From NCBI GenBank assembly GCA_036852015.1, contig JAANDG010000354.1, positions 1 to 64,000 of the forward strand: a DNA stretch of 64,000 nucleotides, given 5' to 3'. Both the position numbers and the translations under genes were made by a program. How positions within the stretch are numbered: position 1 is the first letter of the stretch; each line of letters starts with the position of its first letter. The DNA comes from Pelodera strongyloides (lineage: Eukaryota > Nematoda > Chromadorea > Rhabditida > Rhabditidae). Below the pieces are notes generated by a model, which saw only the letters and a list, made by a program, of their open reading frames with translations, ran no database searches and was not told where the DNA came from. Of this stretch, positions 60,154 through 64,000 are shown piece after piece.

Positions 60154-60395
60154 GGTAGTGGCGCAGTGGCAAGCACCTTGCTCCAGGCCAACGGTCTTTG
60201 GTTCTATCCTGGCCCGGAACCCCTCCAACCCAACAAAGGTGTAGAAATTGGCAGTTCGGTAAAACCTGCGGAGATAAATCGGCGTCCCAAGGAAATTGGC
60301 ATCCGGGAAGCTTAAAGTTCGTTCGGCTTCAGAAATGAACCGGACCCCGGGGCACCGTTTTTGCTGATTCGAGTGATATAACGCGGTACTTTATC
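60154..60395 (+). repeat. tRNA-derived SINE
   Basis: GGGGTAGTGGCGCAGTGGC (A-box) and GGTTCTATCC (B-box, one mismatch) lie 30-40 bp apart, with complementary GGGGT/ACCCC ends. A ~150-bp unrelated body (CGGAGATAAATCGGCGTCCC...) and a T-rich end follow. Layout matches a Pol III-transcribed SINE. Confidence 0.55.
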
Positions 60396-60605
60396 TTTTT
60401 ATTTTTTTTATGATTAACTAATTTATGGGTACTATTAAGGTGTTCCGATGGGAACTTCTGGCATATGCTGACAAGGTTGTTGCTTCTTGAAAAGTCGTTA
60501 TGTTTAAGCTAATTGATTTAGTTATCATCTCACTGGCCGTCTGTCACAAAATGGGATGCTGAAATGGAGGCCGTCTTCTGAAATGGAGTATCCAATCCGG
60601 AAGCT

Positions 60606-60725
60606 TCACTTGCCTGCTTCCCCTCGACACTGACAAGGGATTTTTTCACGCAGAATTTTAATTCGCCTCACTTGCTCTGGACCCAGTAGCTGTCGCTCAA
60701 TAAATACTGCGTGATGGCAGATTAC
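60606..60725 (-). other. Possible orphan coding exon
   Basis: After TTACAG on the minus strand the frame reads VICHHAVFIERQLLGPEQ then VRRIKILREKIPCQCRGE to a stop, with a potential GGCAAGTGAAG donor. Charged composition suggests coding; no family recognised. Confidence 0.2.
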
Positions 60726-61084
60726 CTGTAAGGACACTAGTTTAGAGTATCTTACCCGTATTCGAAAGGTGAAAACGCTATAGTCCCCACCTTCAAATTG
60801 TAAGTGCATGCTAAAAAAAACGAATAACAACTATCCACCTATATGACTACCACCCGAGCTACCACCTCTTCGGTCTTTGTACACAAAAGGGTCAAAGAAA
60901 TCCGCGTATTAAGCATCACAGGGAACGAAGTTCATCATACCAATTTGATTAGCCAAAAAACATGATAAACTTTATAAAAACTAGTACTATCATATACGTA
61001 CCTTTCTAGGTTACATTTCTCTGGCGGATGACGGAAATATTGACGGTCGTTGGGCTCTAACTGGACATCGAGTCTGATTCCATC

Positions 61085-61400
61085 CTGAAGGGGGCCTCGG
61101 TGGCCCATTGAAAACGTCCGCGCTTCGCAGTCAGCCGAGCCGAGTTCGAATCCAGCCACACACACACTCAATGCCACCGAGGCGGGGAAAATCGAGGCGA
61201 ATGTTCCATGTACTTGATTGATTCCCCCATTGCCTAGCCTGAAGACCGAGGGATTTGTCCTTTCATATAGTCGTCAAACACTCTGTATAACTCCACAAAA
61301 CCTCATTGGAAAGGACCGACATTATCTGAAGAAAAATCTCCACTCCACGCATTCCACCCGGATTGAAGAATCGCGACGCTAGAAATCTTCCGCACTTGTT
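61085..61400 (+). repeat. tRNA-derived SINE, second family
   Basis: GGTGGCCCATTGAAAACG (A-box) and GAGTTCGAATCC (perfect B-box). The body contains two copies of TTCCATGTACTTGATT about 200 bp apart (61205 and 61400), which may be internal duplication or target duplication. Confidence 0.55.
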
Positions 61401-62110
61401 CCATGTACTTGATTCATGTTGTATGTGATTGGTTGTATGTGTGAATAAAGTGGCGATATTTTTTTAAGCGATAGTGATGCATTTTGCAAAAAATTCCGGA
61501 ATTTTCGTTGAAGGCTAGGTTGTTCCCGATACTGGCAGTATGCCACAATATTAAGAGACCGAGAAAAACTAAAGAAATTAGAAAACTAGCAACAGACAAA
61601 CTACCATTCTTACCTCACGCTATAGTCGACAGTGGATCCACGGACGGCCTTTTTGCAGGAATTAAAACGCTTTTCTTTCAAAGGAACTTTGGTTACGAAT
61701 TGTTTGACTGCCTGCAACCCGAAATGAAGCAAACTGGAAATTATAGTTGAACATATCTGGATAAAGATAATAACAACTCGAAATTAAACATATATCAAAC
61801 ATAATAACGGGAAGTTGAATAAAACGTAACAAAGCGGACAAATAACCGAGCGTCGCCTAATTCGCTGCGCAGTAGATGCGTGGTGAAAGAAATGCTACTC
61901 AAATGCTACTCTAAAGAAATGCTACGCGCTGCACAGTAAGTTCCTCCCTGGAAATGAGCCTATTATGGATAATTAAAACATGGTAAAGAGTATTAGAATA
62001 TATGTTCCGAAATATCTATGGACTTCTGGAATTCAGAATATGAGCCCGAAGTTATAGCGTTGTGGCAATTTTGTTGCAATTGGCGTCTTTTCATGACCAT
62101 TAAATCATCG
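61401..62110. other. Spacer
   Basis: A plus frame open for 88 codons at 61484-61750 has no motif. Otherwise nothing supported. Confidence 0.4.
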
Positions 62111-62111
62111 G

Positions 62112-62185
62112 TAATTGGTGTAGTGGATAGCTCTCCAGCTTATGGTTATTGCCGCCAGCGTTCTATCCCCTCCAGGTTTCTATCC
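62112..62185 (+). repeat. tRNA-like sequence, degenerate
   Basis: TTGGTGTAGTGGATAGC (A-box) and GCGTTCTATCCCC (B-box, one mismatch), then a second TTTCTATCCCC. It reads as a worn tRNA or SINE head. Confidence 0.4.
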
Positions 62186-63221
62186 CCTTGTTGTAGAGTG
62201 GTATGTCGGCACACAGTAGATAATCCAATCCTTTATTGATAACCGAGAGACGATAAGAGTCGAAGGAACAGAGCTGAGGCTCTGACCTGATCTGATTACA
62301 TTGTCTAGGGCGCTGGTATAAGTAGCTAGTTATTGGTATGCTAATGAGCATAATGTCTGTCATAACAACTTTCCTAGAGAACCTAATTATATCACTGTTA
62401 GGGAAACTAATAGAATACGTTACTCTCTAACACCCCTATCGTGCTATCCCCTCCTTGGAGAACTTTTATTTAAGCTCGCTGCCAATATTTCAATCTTTAT
62501 TTAGACTTCTTCGAGGAGGCAGACTGCACTCGCAGTGGGTATCTTTGTTATTGCGTATGCAATACCACTGTTTTGTGCGTGAATGTGAATATGAAAAAAA
62601 TGTTGTTTAGTTTTGTCACACGTACTATTACCTTTTTATTCACGAATGGAGGACTAAGTGGGAAGAATCCGTGTGAGCCGTTATAACGGTCTCATAGTGA
62701 TATATTCATGTATCCTAATAAAACCTAGTAATGGCTAGCGGCTAGTATACTTCGGGTTCTCGAGTAGCCAACAAGTTAGCTAGCTAAAATATGCGGCTCG
62801 GCTCGCATCCACGGTGGCAGATACACATGCTGATACCAATAGCCACTGCATTGGGTACAACGTCGGATATGCATGCAACCACTGCAGCGGATATACGGAA
62901 AGCCGCCTTTAAGTGTAGCCACAGAGCGGCTAGCCGGATTGGCTATTTCCATGGCCGAATTGACACCACTCTAAGCTTATGTGTCTAAAGGAACTAATAC
63001 GTGCCAATGTACTGTATTTTTTAATAAAAGTTTTTTTTTTCCAAGAGATTCTCTAAAGCTAATAAGATTAAAAATAAAAATATTTCATTGTAAAGTTAAG
63101 TGTAAAGTATCCAAAGAATGTGGATGCATTAAAATAATTCTTGAAAGAAATAAGTAAAATCCCGAAATAATGGAATGCAATTAGTGGAGAGCTCAAGATA
63201 AGTAGAAAGTATGAAACTTAC
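62186..63221. other. Spacer
   Basis: No gene recognised. AT-rich between 63000 and 63180. Confidence 0.4.
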
Positions 63222-63281
63222 AGAAACAATAGACTGCGCACCTTCGCCAAGAACGCTCAGTTTTTTCCGGTATCCTATCAT
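63222..63281 (-). CDS. Possible protein kinase P-loop exon
   Basis: The minus strand reads MIGYRKKLSVLGEGAQSIVS followed by a GTAAGT donor. LGEGAQSIV fits the kinase glycine loop GxGxxSxV. The frame stays open upstream through QFGIK. The intron falls just inside the P-loop, unlike the two haspin paralogues, so this would be another kinase. No further kinase exon was found to the left. Confidence 0.35.
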
Positions 63282-63582
63282 CTTGATGCCAAACTGGTTT
63301 CACCCAATTTGCGCCGGCTAGTAGCCGGCTAGTACCAAGATTTGGTGTAGTGTATTGTATTACCCACCAGAAGACAGGTTTTGCTTGCTGAAAGACAACT
63401 GGCATTAGGCTTGGTGGGACAACATAAAAGCAATCGGTCGGCATAAAACAATATAAGACGAATAATTTGCGAATTGAATGTATGGGGCTTGGAAATTGAA
63501 ATAAGTAAGCGGGGATAGGAACAGGGAGAATCAAGATGAATGAACGAATGTGGTAGGAAAATGTTTCGCAAATTATTCGTCC

Positions 63583-63608
63583 TTTCGACGAAACCGTTTT
63601 CGTCGAAA
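63583..63608. repeat. Short perfect hairpin
   Basis: TTTCGACGAAA, a CCGT-type loop, then TTTCGTCGAAA: an 11-bp perfect stem. Confidence 0.8.
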
Positions 63609-63831
63609 CTGGGCACAATGGCAATCCGAAATTGGCATCCGGTGCATCCTCAAATAACACATGGATATTCAACAGATAGTGTCTTGCATTTTTATAGAAT
63701 GTTGACGCTGCAAACATTTTCCTAAACTATTGGCAACAGCAGTAAAGTTGAAAAATGAGACGTCTGACAAAGACTCGCTGAAGACTGCAAGATGAACAGA
63801 CCGCTAAAGACTGCAAGATGAGAGAACAAAA

Positions 63832-63987
63832 ATGAACAGACCTCCTCAGTTGAAGCCAACCAAGAGAGGCAAGTGCTTCCGGTGCAGAGCACTAGATCGC
63901 CCATGCATGGTTAAAGTTCCAACATTCCGAAACCAGAGCTTTTGTCGAAGGTGCCGACTTCATTTATATGAGCTTGCCGGTGGTTGA
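63832..63987 (+). CDS. 51-residue Cys-rich small protein, hypothetical
   Basis: ATG AAC AGA... to TGA, 52 codons. It has CFRC, a single Cys seven residues on, then FCRRC, i.e. CX2C-X7-C-X13-CX2C, with a very basic composition (start MNRPPQLKPTKRGK). The spacing suggests metal or nucleic-acid binding, perhaps a partial zinc finger. It could be the first exon of a longer gene continuing past the window, since CCGGTGGTTGAC offers weak donors. No family recognised. Confidence 0.35.
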   Translation: MNRPPQLKPTKRGKCFRCRALDRPCMVKVPTFRNQSFCRRCRLHLYELAGG

Positions 63988-64000
63988 CGAAACTGCAAAT

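Overview
This is eukaryotic DNA, most likely from a rhabditid-type nematode. Introns end in TTTCAG/TTTTAG and are mostly short. One ATG sits one base after a TTCAG that resembles a trans-splice acceptor. The two recognisable cellular genes are haspin-type kinases, a family known to be expanded in Caenorhabditis. Most of the window is satellite DNA, retroelement remains and inverted-repeat elements. The nematode call is an inference; no rRNA or mitochondrial marker is present.

Layout. 1-7069: satellite of ~170-bp monomers in 5-mer and 6-mer higher-order units. 8.3-9.85 kb (-): a two-exon gene model with C-terminal zinc knuckles. 10.3-15.6 kb (-): BEL/Pao retrotransposon with a full-length pol ORF and the 3' half of gag. 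15.6-17.7 kb: an inverted composite of BEL pieces fused to a piece of haspin gene. 17.7-22.2 kb (-): haspin-like paralogue A, ten homologous exons but cut off inside an intron after the IDFT exon. Its 1.34-kb segment at 18771-20109 forms a large palindrome with 16324-17661. 20.9-23.1 kb: two foldback MITEs. 24.1-29.3 kb: LTR remnants and a decayed BEL-type gag. 30.6-35.2 kb (-): haspin-like paralogue B, for which a continuous 14-exon, 517-codon gene can be built with every splice phase consistent. 36.1-41.5 kb: a second satellite, 109-bp monomers in 218-bp dimers. 42.3-46.4 kb: nested foldback elements. 46.9-53.1 kb: two decayed non-LTR retrotransposons with MITE insertions. 53-64 kb: gene-poor, with tRNA-derived SINE-like pieces, a few orphan exons, a possible kinase P-loop exon and a 51-codon Cys-rich ORF.

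How it fits together. The cellular content is a pair of same-strand haspin paralogues with identical lengths for most shared exons. B looks catalytically complete; A has lost its C-terminal lobe through a rearrangement that also captured BEL sequence. Everything else reads as repeat-rich chromatin: two unrelated satellites within 30 kb and at least three families of hairpin-forming elements.

Limits. All calls come from reading the sequence, with no database search. Exon models rest on splice motifs, phase and agreement between paralogues. The inverted duplications could in principle be assembly artefacts and need long-read confirmation.
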